This document shows positions 17,831-26,217 of a stretch of 64,000 nucleotides of DNA, piece after piece. Numbering within the stretch: position 1 is the first letter of the stretch; each line of letters starts with the position of its first letter. Source of the DNA: CAG-273 sp963929915 (GTDB taxonomy: Bacteria > Bacillota > Clostridia > TANB77 > CAG-508); NCBI GenBank assembly GCA_963929915.1, contig CAWVJY010000005.1, forward strand, positions 1 through 64,000, read 5' to 3'. The notes beneath the pieces were generated by a model. The model was not told where the DNA came from. It saw only the letters and a program-made list of their open reading frames with translations, and ran no database searches. A program made the position numbers and the translations under genes.

Positions 17831-18340
17831 TTACTTTTTCTTGTTCTCTCGCTTGATTCTTTCCTGAACTAAGGCATTTAATTTTTTTAAGTATTCATTC
17901 TCCATTCGAAGCCTTTGATTTTCAGCAATTAAATCTTCTTCCACTTCCTTATTTAAATTTTTCTTTTTTGGTTTAGAACTCATATTTTTCGACCTTCCAC
18001 GTCGTTCTATATACAAACCTTGTGGTCCTTCCTCATAATATATACGTTCCCATTTACTAACTACATAATCTCCTGCTAAATTAAAATGAAATGCTGTTTC
18101 TTGACATGATAAATGGTTTTCATGCATATATTCTACCACATTCAGTTTAAAATCTCCACCATAACTTGATTTTTGATTTTTCATTAATCCCGCATATCCA
18201 TTTTCTTTGTATTTTCTAACCCATTTAAGTACAAGGGCATATGCTACACCAAAGTGGTCGGCTGTGGTTTGATATCCAACACTATTATCTAAATAATATT
18301 TTACAACTTCTAATTTAAATTCACTTGAATATTTACTCAT
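17831..18340 (-). CDS. IS3-family transposase orfA (HTH part)
   Basis: 169 residues with two helix-turn-helix repeats (YQTTADHFGVAYALVLKWVR and SCQETAFHFNLAGDYVVSKW) and a C-terminal leucine-zipper-like helix (LIAENQRLRMENEYLKKL). It binds the inverted repeats. It ends KRENKKK-stop at a run of A's, consistent with programmed frameshifting into orfB. Confidence 0.92.
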   Translation of the reverse strand: MSKYSSEFKLEVVKYYLDNSVGYQTTADHFGVAYALVLKWVRKYKENGYAGLMKNQKSSYGGDFKLNVVEYMHENHLSCQETAFHFNLAGDYVVSKWERIYYEEGPQGLYIERRGRSKNMSSKPKKKNLNKEVEEDLIAENQRLRMENEYLKKLNALVQERIKRENKKK

Positions 18341-18441
18341 AAAAAATGACCCCTCCTTGTTAAACTTTTTTGTCTAACAATTTGGGTTCACTTCAATGTA
18401 ATTAAAGCATACTATGTTTTTATTTTTTATTGTTTTGTATC

Positions 18442-19917
18442 CTATTTTAGTCTTTTCATTACTACAATTACTCCTAAAGAAATAATTGCTAAAGCACTTG
18501 CTAATACAACATAAGTATTTACACCTGTTTTTGGTGTTTCATCTTTTTCACCTTCTGTTGTTTGTCCTTCTTGTTCTGTATCACCAGAGGTTGTTGTATC
18601 TCCAGTATTTTCCAATTTTGTTTCTGTTACTGCATAAGTTGAGCAATGGTCTAAAGATAATGTTAAATTTCCATTGTTATATGTTGCTGTTCCCATAGCT
18701 TCATATTGTGCTGTTAATTCATTGTAATAATATAAGTTTAGGTCTTTTTGACCTTCACCATATTTATCAAATCCAACAAATAAGGTAATATCTGCTTTTC
18801 CTGGTAACTCACCATCATAAGCAAATTCTATAAATAGTCCATTTGTAATATCATTTGGTTTAATATGAGAAAATTTCTCTGCAGATACTTGTACAGATGG
18901 TGTAAACATAGAATCTGTTTTTGTAATGTCTTCACTCTTAAATTCCCATGTAACATTTGCTACATTAATTTGTAAAGTAGCTTTTGTAGCTTCTTTTAAT
19001 GCTACAAATACTTCTCTTGCAACTTCTGTTGGTTGGCTCATCATTACAATTGTAGTTTTGTAATCTTCAATTGCATTTACAATGTTTTCTGTAGTTGGCT
19101 CTGTAACTTCATTTACAGTTAATTCTCTATATTTTGCTTCACTAATAGCACACATTTCAACTACATCTATTTGGTCTAAATTTAAAAGGTTTCTTACATT
19201 AAATGCTACTTGATGTTTACTATTAAGAGTAATATCTCTTCTTGAATCTCCCAAAACAATATCTGTTTTTTCTTCCTCTGCACCTTCTAGTCCGTCCCCA
19301 ATTTGTCCACTATAGTCAAATCCAATATTTTCTGGAATAGCTACTTTTTCGCCCGTTTCTTTATCATAAGCAACTAAAGTAACAGTATCTCCTACTAAAG
19401 TATACCAATCTCCATCAATATTTACTACATTTTCGCCTTCTAATACATAATCATATTGTCTTGCTTTAAGTGTAAGAACTTTTTGCTCATATACTTCATC
19501 ATTTACTGTTAAATTAACACTTCCTACTTCTTCTTGTGTTGTAAGATCTGCTACTTTATAATTAATCCAGTCATCTGTACTTTTTACAGTAAGTTTGGTA
19601 GAAGTTTCATCTAAAGTAAATTCTGCTGTATCTGGAGCTTCTGGATTGCCTGATGCAATCGTGTTAGAATTACCATTAAATCCTACATTTTCTGGTAAAA
19701 CTACTTTTTCTCCGGTTTCATAATCATAAGCAAATAAAGTAACAGTGTCTCCTTCTTTTGCAAAATAACGTCCATCTACTTCAATGACATTTTCGCCTTC
19801 CACACCATAACTTAAGCTTTTGGCATCTGTTGCTGCTAAAGTTGTTGTTAATGGTAATACCATTGCAATTAACATTACAGCCACCATTAACACTGAAATT
19901 GTTTTCAATTTCTTCAT
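18442..19917 (-). CDS. Cell-wall-anchored surface protein with TPKTG sorting signal
   Basis: 491 residues. A signal peptide (about 1-28, ending TTLAATDA) leads two tandem repeats of ~110 residues, each with GENV..VDG/IDG, GDTVTLxAYDxETGEKV and PEN(V/I)GF. A third domain (~230-430) is beta-rich. The end is ETPKTGVNTYVVLAS, a hydrophobic helix and KRLK: a sortase signal with TPKTG in place of LPxTG. The product should be linked to peptidoglycan, plausibly by the SrtB encoded at 15928-16758. Ribosome-binding site AAAGGAGAG precedes the ATG. Its terminator hairpin has been split by the IS3 element. Confidence 0.85.
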   Translation of the reverse strand: MKKLKTISVLMVAVMLIAMVLPLTTTLAATDAKSLSYGVEGENVIEVDGRYFAKEGDTVTLFAYDYETGEKVVLPENVGFNGNSNTIASGNPEAPDTAEFTLDETSTKLTVKSTDDWINYKVADLTTQEEVGSVNLTVNDEVYEQKVLTLKARQYDYVLEGENVVNIDGDWYTLVGDTVTLVAYDKETGEKVAIPENIGFDYSGQIGDGLEGAEEEKTDIVLGDSRRDITLNSKHQVAFNVRNLLNLDQIDVVEMCAISEAKYRELTVNEVTEPTTENIVNAIEDYKTTIVMMSQPTEVAREVFVALKEATKATLQINVANVTWEFKSEDITKTDSMFTPSVQVSAEKFSHIKPNDITNGLFIEFAYDGELPGKADITLFVGFDKYGEGQKDLNLYYYNELTAQYEAMGTATYNNGNLTLSLDHCSTYAVTETKLENTGDTTTSGDTEQEGQTTEGEKDETPKTGVNTYVVLASALAIISLGVIVVMKRLK

Positions 19918-20074
19918 AATTTTCTCTCCTTTTATTTTTATTTATATAAAAGTTAATATTTTTATTAACTTTATATACTATTTTCATCAGTATTATTCCG
20001 TATTTACTACTAATAAGGTATCTTTTCGCACTTTTCATAATCGAGGACCATTAATAGTTTCGGTTAGTTTTTTT

Positions 20075-20254
20075 GTTCAAGCTCTATATATTGCAAAAGT
20101 GTAGACCGCGTAAGCGACCAAACGGAGTGGCTTTGCCACGTAGTGCGAATTGGAGCAATTTTCATACTAGTATGTGCAGAAAATCATAGATTTTCTTGCA
20201 CATTATGGAAATTGCGACACCAAGGTCAAACGTTGCAATATATAGAGTTTGAAC
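20075..20254. repeat. Fold-back element FB2, long copy
   Basis: Arms GTTCAAGCTCTATATATTGC (from 20075) and GCAATATATAGAGTTTGAAC (to 20254) pair over 22 bp with one mismatch. Inside are CGC-GTAA-GCG, GTGGC-TTT-GCCAC and ATGTGCA..ATTTTC-TTGCACAT hairpins. The segment ATTGCGACACCAAGGTCAAA recurs in the short copy at 16842. No ORF is present in the 19918-20373 gap; a structured RNA or small mobile element is likely. Confidence 0.8.
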
Positions 20255-20373
20255 TATATTCTTTATTAAGCTCTCACTTCTATGGGACGAGCTTATGAAA
20301 AGAAGAAAAGATATCTTATTAGTTATTTAATATTATTTTTTACCTCAAAACTTCTGTAAGATACTTATGGTGC

Positions 20374-23001
20374 TTATCTAGGATTCTTAATTGCTGCTTG
20401 TGCTGCTGCTAAACGAGCAATTGGAACTCTAAATGGTGAGCAAGATACATAAGTAAGTCCAATGTTATGGCAGAATTCAACTGTAGGTGGATTTCCTCCA
20501 TGCTCTCCACAAATTCCTAAATGAATATCTGGTCTTGTTTGTTTTCCTAAATCAACTGCCATTTTTACTAATTTTCCAACACCAACTTGGTCAAGTTTAG
20601 CAAATGGATCTGATTCATAAATTTTCTTATCATAGTAAGCTCCTAAGAATTTTCCAGCATCATCACGGCTAAATCCAAATGTCATTTGTGTTAAGTCATT
20701 TGTACCAAATGAGAAGAATTCAGCTTCTTTTGCAATTTCATCTGCAGTTAATGCTGCTCTTGGAATTTCAATCATAGTTCCTACTTCGTATTTTAATTTT
20801 ACTCCTGCTTTTGCAATTTCTTCTTCTGCTGTTTTTACAATAATGTCTTTTACATATTTTAATTCTTTTACTTCTCCTACTAATGGAACCATAATTTCTG
20901 GAACAATATTCATTCCAGTTTCTTTGTTTACATTAATAGCAGCTTGAATAATTGCTCTAGTTTGCATTACACCAATTTCTGGGTAAGTAACGTCCAAACG
21001 GCATCCTCTGTGTCCCATCATTGGGTTGAATTCATGTAGACTATTTACTACTTCTTTTAATGCTTCAAAAGTCATTCCCATTTCTTTTGCTAAAGCAGAA
21101 ATTTCTTCGTCTGTATGTGGTAAGAATTCATGTAGAGGTGGATCTAATAGACGAATTGTTACTGGGTAACCTTTCATTGCTTTGAAAATTCCTTCAAAGT
21201 CTCCTCTTTGCATTGGAAGAATTTTATTTAAAGCTTTTTCTCTTTGTTCTACTGTTTTAGAAACAATCATTTCACGAATAGCTGCAATTCTTTCTGGTGC
21301 AAAGAACATATGCTCTGTACGGCATAGTCCAATACCTTGTGCTCCAAAGTTGTATGCTACAGTTGCATCTTTTGGAGTATCTGCATTGGTTCTAACTTCC
21401 ATTTGACGATATTGATCTGCCCAGCCCATTAATTTAGCAAAATCTCCGGAAACAGTTGCATCAACAGTGTCAATTTTTTCTCCATATACATTTCCTGTAG
21501 AACCATCTAATGAAATATAATCTCCTTCATGATATACATTTCCTTGTGGATCTTTGAATTCACCTTTTTCTTCATCTACTACTAATTCTCCACATCCAGC
21601 TACACAGCATGTACCCATACCACGAGCAACTACTGCTGCATGTGATGTCATACCACCACGAACTGTTAAAATACCATGGCATACATTCATACCATCAATA
21701 TCTTCTGGAGAAGTTTCAAGTCTTACTAAAATTAAATCTTTTTCTCCTGCTTCATGTAGTTCTACTGCTCTATCTGCTGTAAATACTACTTTACCTGTTG
21801 CAGCTCCTGGAGATGCAGCTAAACCTTTAGCTACTGGTTTTGCAGCTTTTAATTTTGCTTGGTCAAAGTTTGGATGTAATAATTGGTCTAATTGATTTGG
21901 TTCTACTCTTAAAACAGCTTCTTTTTCTGTAATCATGCCTTCATTTACTAAATCTACTGCAATTTTTAATGCAGCATTTGCTGTTCTTTTACCATTTCTA
22001 GTTTGTAAGAAGAATAGTTTTCCTCTTTCAATTGTAAATTCCATATCTTGCATGTCTCTATAATGTTTTTCTAGTTCATTTGCATATTTTACAAAATCTT
22101 CATATGCTTGTTTGTTGGTTTGTTCTAGAGTTGCAATAGGTTGTGGAGTTCTAATTCCCGCAACAACGTCTTCGCCTTGTGCATTCATTAAATATTCTCC
22201 AAATAGTTTGTTTTCACCTGTTGCTGGGTTACGAGTAAATGCAACACCAGTACCACAGTCATCTCCCATATTTCCGAAAACCATTTCTTGAACATTAACT
22301 GCTGTACCCCAGTCTCCTGGAATATCGTTTAGTCTTCTATAAGTAATAGCTCTTGGATTGTTCCATGAACGGAAAACTGCTTTAACAGCTTCTTTTAATT
22401 GTTCTACTGGATCGCTTGGGAATTCACTTCCATGTTCTTTTAAGTAAATTGCCTTAAAAGTTCCTACTAATTCTTTTAAATCTTCTGCTGTTAATTCTGT
22501 ATCTAATTTTACGCCTCTTTTTTCTTTCATTTCATCAATTGCTTTTTCGAATAGTGGTTTTGGAATTTCCATTACAACATCACTAAACATTTGAATAAAT
22601 CTTCTGTAACTATCATAAGCAAATCTTTCATTCTTTGCAGCGATTGATTTTAATACTTCATCATTTAAACCTAAGTTTAAAATGGTATCCATCATACCTG
22701 GCATAGATGCTCTTGCTCCTGAACGTACAGATACTAATAATGGATTTTCTTTATCTCCAAATTTCTTTCCAGAAATTTCTTCTAATTTAGATAGTGCTTC
22801 GAAAATTTGATCTTCCACTTCTTTTGAAATGGTTTCACCATCCTCATAGTATTTTGTACATGCCTCAGTTGTTACTGTAAATCCTTGTGGAATTGGTAAA
22901 CCTAAATTTGTCATTTCTGCAAGGTTAGCACCTTTTCCTCCTAGCAATTCTCGCATGCTAGCATTTCCTTCTTTGAATAAGTAAACATACTTGTGACTCA
23001 T
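20374..23001 (-). CDS. ppdK: Pyruvate, phosphate dikinase
   Basis: 875 residues, the normal length. The N-terminal ATP-grasp part has LLGGKGANLAEMTNLGLP and SVRSGARASMPGMMDT. The swivelling phosphohistidine domain has LTVRGGMTSHAAVVARGMG with the catalytic His. The C-terminal PEP/pyruvate TIM barrel has MGHRGCRLDV, FFSFGTNDLTQMTFGFSRDD and HLGICGEHGGNP with the acid Cys. It interconverts ATP + Pi + pyruvate and AMP + PPi + PEP, usually glycolytic in PPi-using anaerobes. AAGGAGG precedes the ATG. Confidence 0.98.
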   Translation of the reverse strand: MSHKYVYLFKEGNASMRELLGGKGANLAEMTNLGLPIPQGFTVTTEACTKYYEDGETISKEVEDQIFEALSKLEEISGKKFGDKENPLLVSVRSGARASMPGMMDTILNLGLNDEVLKSIAAKNERFAYDSYRRFIQMFSDVVMEIPKPLFEKAIDEMKEKRGVKLDTELTAEDLKELVGTFKAIYLKEHGSEFPSDPVEQLKEAVKAVFRSWNNPRAITYRRLNDIPGDWGTAVNVQEMVFGNMGDDCGTGVAFTRNPATGENKLFGEYLMNAQGEDVVAGIRTPQPIATLEQTNKQAYEDFVKYANELEKHYRDMQDMEFTIERGKLFFLQTRNGKRTANAALKIAVDLVNEGMITEKEAVLRVEPNQLDQLLHPNFDQAKLKAAKPVAKGLAASPGAATGKVVFTADRAVELHEAGEKDLILVRLETSPEDIDGMNVCHGILTVRGGMTSHAAVVARGMGTCCVAGCGELVVDEEKGEFKDPQGNVYHEGDYISLDGSTGNVYGEKIDTVDATVSGDFAKLMGWADQYRQMEVRTNADTPKDATVAYNFGAQGIGLCRTEHMFFAPERIAAIREMIVSKTVEQREKALNKILPMQRGDFEGIFKAMKGYPVTIRLLDPPLHEFLPHTDEEISALAKEMGMTFEALKEVVNSLHEFNPMMGHRGCRLDVTYPEIGVMQTRAIIQAAINVNKETGMNIVPEIMVPLVGEVKELKYVKDIIVKTAEEEIAKAGVKLKYEVGTMIEIPRAALTADEIAKEAEFFSFGTNDLTQMTFGFSRDDAGKFLGAYYDKKIYESDPFAKLDQVGVGKLVKMAVDLGKQTRPDIHLGICGEHGGNPPTVEFCHNIGLTYVSCSPFRVPIARLAAAQAAIKNPR

Positions 23002-23230
23002 AAAGAACCTCCTTCTAATTTGGCATATTGCCTTTTACGTAAACAATATGTGTGTAATTTTGCTATTAAAATATACCTAATAGCTTTTTTATTATATCCA
23101 TATTTTTCTAAAAAGTAAAGCAATTTTTCGTTAATTTCAACAATATTTTTTATTTTTGCGGAAAGTATTGAAAGTGTTTTTAGAATCTGATATAATGTAA
23201 AAAATTTGGTTTGTAAATATTTTATAAATA

Positions 23231-23450
23231 ATAAAGAAGCTGACCTAAAATTAAGTTAAATCTATTTTAACAAAAGTATAATAATTGTCTTTTGAGATTT
23301 TTAAGCCTTGCGTGGGCGACCATTGTGACAGCTGCTTACGGCATTTATGCCGAGTTACAGATGTCCAAAAGGGGAAAGGTTTTAAAAATCGAAAAAGACA
23401 ATTATTATACTTTAGTTATATATTATGATATTTTAGGTCAGCTTCTTTAT
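23231..23450. repeat. Fold-back element FB1, copy 2
   Basis: Outer arms ATAAAGAAGCTGACCTAAAA and TTTTAGGTCAGCTTCTTTAT pair perfectly (21 bp with the next base). Inner arms AAAAGTATAATAATTGTC (from 23272) and GACAATTATTATACTTT (to 23413) match those of the copy at 6094-6312. Relative to that copy the outer arms read GCTG-AC-CTAAAA instead of GCTG-TT-CTAAAA, changed on both sides. It lies upstream of ppdK. Confidence 0.85.
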
Positions 23451-23462
23451 TATATATTGTGT

Positions 23463-23495
23463 AAAAAAGGAATCCCAAAAACAGGATTCCTTTTG
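23463..23495 (-). terminator. Terminator of the 23520-24302 gene
   Basis: AAAAAAGGAATCC and GGATTCCTTTT form a stem with an eight-base loop and T-runs on both strands. Confidence 0.85.
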
Positions 23496-23519
23496 TAAAT
23501 TATATATTTAACTTGTTTA

Positions 23520-24302
23520 TTATTCTATAATGGTATAGCCTACTAAATCTGGTTTTTCTACATCTTCGTCTGTTATGGTATTAATTTTCCAATCTGTATA
23601 TTCTACTATTAAAGGCATTGTAATTCCGTTATCTATTGTACTGCCTTCCTCTGCTTTTGCTTTTATACCAGTTTCTTTATTAACCCATAGTTTCCCATTT
23701 TGGAAACGATCGATTACATAGCAATCTTGTCCATTTACATTTTCAGAAGAGATAAAACTTGTTAATGCTAAATAAATCATATTATCTTTCCAGCCTTGTA
23801 TAACATCTGTTGAAAATGGATTTTCTATCATAGCAATGTGATTGCTATAGCTTACTTCCTTTATTTCTGGAAAAGCTGCTATTGTTTCGTCTGTATCTTT
23901 ATTAATCCATGCTATTAATTTTTCTATGCCATCTGTGGTGTAAGTCATTTTATAAATGTTATCTTTTACAATAAGTTTTGTTGTTTCTCCGGTATTTTGT
24001 GAAATTGTATAAGCATAGTTTTGTATATTTTCATATTGTGACATTTTTTCTAAAATATCGCTCATAATGAGATAATTTCTAGTCCAGTTTAAGGCTACTG
24101 CAAGTAAGATAATAAAGATTAGAATAAATACTACTTTTAGTGCTGTTTTTCCCTTACTTGGTTCTTTTTCTTTGACTTTTTTTGTTTCTGGTTTCTCGTT
24201 TTTTCCTTTTTTTGGCTTACTATCTTGCTGTTTCATTTTTTCTTTCTTCTTAGCTTCTTCTTTGTTTTTATCTTCTACATTTTTAGACTCTTTTTCTTCC
24301 AT
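23520..24302 (-). CDS. Single-pass membrane protein with external beta-rich domain
   Basis: 260 residues. The first ~50 are very rich in Lys and Glu (KSKPKKGKNEKPETK type) and must be cytoplasmic. One membrane helix follows (about 52-72, ALKVVFILIFIILLAVAL). The remaining ~185 residues are outside, with strand-like repeats (TGETTKLIVKDNIYKMTYTT, KLIAWINKDTDETIAAFPE, KLWVNKETGIKAKAEEG) resembling LolA/LppX-type lipid-carrier folds. That resemblance is a shape impression only; function unknown. Its own terminator follows. Confidence 0.75.
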   Translation of the reverse strand: MEEKESKNVEDKNKEEAKKKEKMKQQDSKPKKGKNEKPETKKVKEKEPSKGKTALKVVFILIFIILLAVALNWTRNYLIMSDILEKMSQYENIQNYAYTISQNTGETTKLIVKDNIYKMTYTTDGIEKLIAWINKDTDETIAAFPEIKEVSYSNHIAMIENPFSTDVIQGWKDNMIYLALTSFISSENVNGQDCYVIDRFQNGKLWVNKETGIKAKAEEGSTIDNGITMPLIVEYTDWKINTITDEDVEKPDLVGYTIIE

Positions 24303-24401
24303 TTCATTTATTTTCTCCCTTCTTTTGTAATTTATTTTATATTACCATTAACTTTTTCCTTTTGCAATACTTTTTTTAATTTTTTATTTTAACTTCACTC
24401 C

Positions 24402-26057
24402 TTATACCTTACCTTCATTTTCTACTTCTGGCTCTTCTTTATATATTCTTAATTTTACTAATAGTGCATATAGTTTTGTTCCAAATGGAATCATCATCAT
24501 ATCTTCCTTTTTCAAAATTTTGAAAAGGATTATAAGAATACCATAAATAATTGCTCCTAAGATAATGGAGATAATTGTACTAAGATTTGGCGAAATAATG
24601 CTGTTTAAACCTTGATTGATAAAATATGTAGCAATTCCCATGATAGTTGCTGCACATATTGGCGCTATCACCATTCTGCCTACTTTAAACTGCAATTTGA
24701 TATTTTTTCTTAGTACCGTAAAAGTAATTAAAAATGCCACAAGTTGACATACAATAGAGCTAATACCTGCTCCCATAATTTCTATATTTGGATTACTGAT
24801 TAAAATAATATTTAATACAAATTTAATGATTGCCCCTATTCCCAGAGCAATTGCTGCTACATAAGTTTTATTTAAACCATATAATCCTCCATTAATGGTT
24901 TGATTTAATGCAATAAATATCATTGGAATGGAGAATATCATTAACACTTCTGCACCATCATTTGCAGATGGATAAATTAAGTTCAAAATTGGTTGTGCTA
25001 AAGCCATAAATCCTGCTGCACATGGTAAAACAATTAAAAGAGAGGCAAACATAGAAAATGTCATTCTCTTAGAGGCCGTTTGTTTATCCTTTTTAGCTAG
25101 AGCGGCTGAAATAGCAGGGGTAAGCGCTGTTGAAAAGGCTACATTAATGGCAGTAGGTAAGTTTACCAAAGTATCTACTTTAGATAAAATACCAGTTTTG
25201 CTCATAGCAAAGGCTTCTAATTCTTCTTTAATTGGATACATATTAGCAAACGCTGTTTGAATACAATTACTTACTGTACTAGTATCAATTAATGGATTAA
25301 CTACTGATATAACAGAGCTAATAGTAACTGGAATAGAAATTACTAATATTTTCTTTAATAATTGTCCTGCTGTTAAGTTTTCTTCTGGTGATGGTTCTTT
25401 TTGTTCTACTTTTAATTTTTTTCTCTTATAATAAATAATTAAATAAACAAAAGTTAGTAATATAGCAAGTGTAGTAGATAAATTTCCTCCTGCTGCCATA
25501 ATATATGGTTCTTTTCCAATTAAAGCATATACAAAAGTAATAGATAATACACAGTTTAAAAACTGTTCAATAATTTGAGAATAGCTTGTTGGCTTCATAT
25601 CATTTAAGCCTGCAAAATATCCTCTAAATGTTGCAGAAGCTGCCACAAATGCAATAGCAGGTGCTAACACTTGCATAACATATTTGGTATCTGGCACATT
25701 GAAAATAGCTGTTGCAATATATTCTGCTCCAAAGAATAATCCTATTGAAAAAATAGTACCTAGTCCAACAAAAAATGTCATACAAATTCTAAAAATTCTT
25801 TGTGCACCTTTTTCATCTCCTATAGCAACTCTTTCTGATACTAATTTAGAAATAACACTTGGAATACCAATAGAAGATAATGCAAGAAGAACAGAGTAAA
25901 TCTGATATCCTGCAGAATAATATCCAAGCCCTGTATCTCCAAATCCTTCAAAATTGGTAATTACAAATTTATAAATAAGTCCTAATACTTTTACCATAAT
26001 CTGGGCAAACATCAGGATTAAAACATTCTTCATGAAAGATGTTCCCTTTTTTGACAT
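24402..26057 (-). CDS. Polysaccharide/lipid flippase, SpoVB-MurJ (MVF/Wzx) superfamily
   Basis: 551 residues with 14 predicted membrane helices and the N-terminal KNVLILMFAQIMVKVLGLIY typical of SpoVB-like flippases. GLGYYSAGYQIYSVLLALSS, SKLVSERVAIG and GYFAGLNDMKPTSYSQIIEQ are family landmarks. It probably moves lipid-linked cell-wall or exopolysaccharide precursors across the membrane. ATG at 26057 follows GGAGAAAGTG. The next gene upstream encodes a sugar-transfer ATP-grasp protein, which supports a role in surface polysaccharide assembly. Confidence 0.9.
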   Translation of the reverse strand: MSKKGTSFMKNVLILMFAQIMVKVLGLIYKFVITNFEGFGDTGLGYYSAGYQIYSVLLALSSIGIPSVISKLVSERVAIGDEKGAQRIFRICMTFFVGLGTIFSIGLFFGAEYIATAIFNVPDTKYVMQVLAPAIAFVAASATFRGYFAGLNDMKPTSYSQIIEQFLNCVLSITFVYALIGKEPYIMAAGGNLSTTLAILLTFVYLIIYYKRKKLKVEQKEPSPEENLTAGQLLKKILVISIPVTISSVISVVNPLIDTSTVSNCIQTAFANMYPIKEELEAFAMSKTGILSKVDTLVNLPTAINVAFSTALTPAISAALAKKDKQTASKRMTFSMFASLLIVLPCAAGFMALAQPILNLIYPSANDGAEVLMIFSIPMIFIALNQTINGGLYGLNKTYVAAIALGIGAIIKFVLNIILISNPNIEIMGAGISSIVCQLVAFLITFTVLRKNIKLQFKVGRMVIAPICAATIMGIATYFINQGLNSIISPNLSTIISIILGAIIYGILIILFKILKKEDMMMIPFGTKLYALLVKLRIYKEEPEVENEGKV

Positions 26058-26075
26058 CACTTTCTCCTTTCTTTC

Positions 26076-26122
26076 TGGGGACGGTTCTCAGTGGCCCCTA
26101 ATGGGGTCACTTGGGACACTTC
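26076..26122 (+). repeat. REP-B repeat
   Basis: TGGGGACGGTTCTCAGTGGC, CCCTAATGGGG and TCACTTGGGACACTTC; 19 bp upstream of the flippase start. Confidence 0.85.
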
Positions 26123-26128
26123 AGTTAA

Positions 26129-26217
26129 TGAGTGTCCCTTTTGGTTGATTTTCAGCCAGAAAGGAACGTCCCTAATGGCTGATTTTCGACCAAAAAGGAA
26201 CGTCCCTAATGGCTGAA
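26129..26217. repeat. REP-C repeats, tandem pair
   Basis: GAGTGTCCCTTTTGGTTGAT, then CAGCCAGAAAGGAACGTCCC followed by ATGGCTGATTTTCGACC and AAAAAGGAACGTCCCTAATG. It contains two related units and runs into the last codons of the ATP-grasp gene. Confidence 0.8.

Larger units (their letters stand above)
16945..18395 (-). mobile_element. IS3-family (IS150-group) insertion sequence
   Basis: Ends TGTACTGAACCCAAAAAGTTGG (16945 onward) and, inverted, TGAAGTGAACCCAAATTGTTAG (to 18395) are imperfect inverted repeats with TG..CA tips. The element is flanked by the 3-bp direct repeat ATG (16942-16944 and 18396-18398). It contains overlapping orfA and orfB. Confidence 0.92.
16931..18421 (-). terminator. 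Terminator hairpin of the TPKTG gene, interrupted by IS3
   Basis: AAAAACATAGTATG (16931-16944) and CATACTATGTTTTT (18408-18421) are exact complements that flank the IS element. Removing the IS and one ATG duplication leaves a 14-bp stem with a 9-base loop, placed where the surface-protein gene would terminate. Confidence 0.7.
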
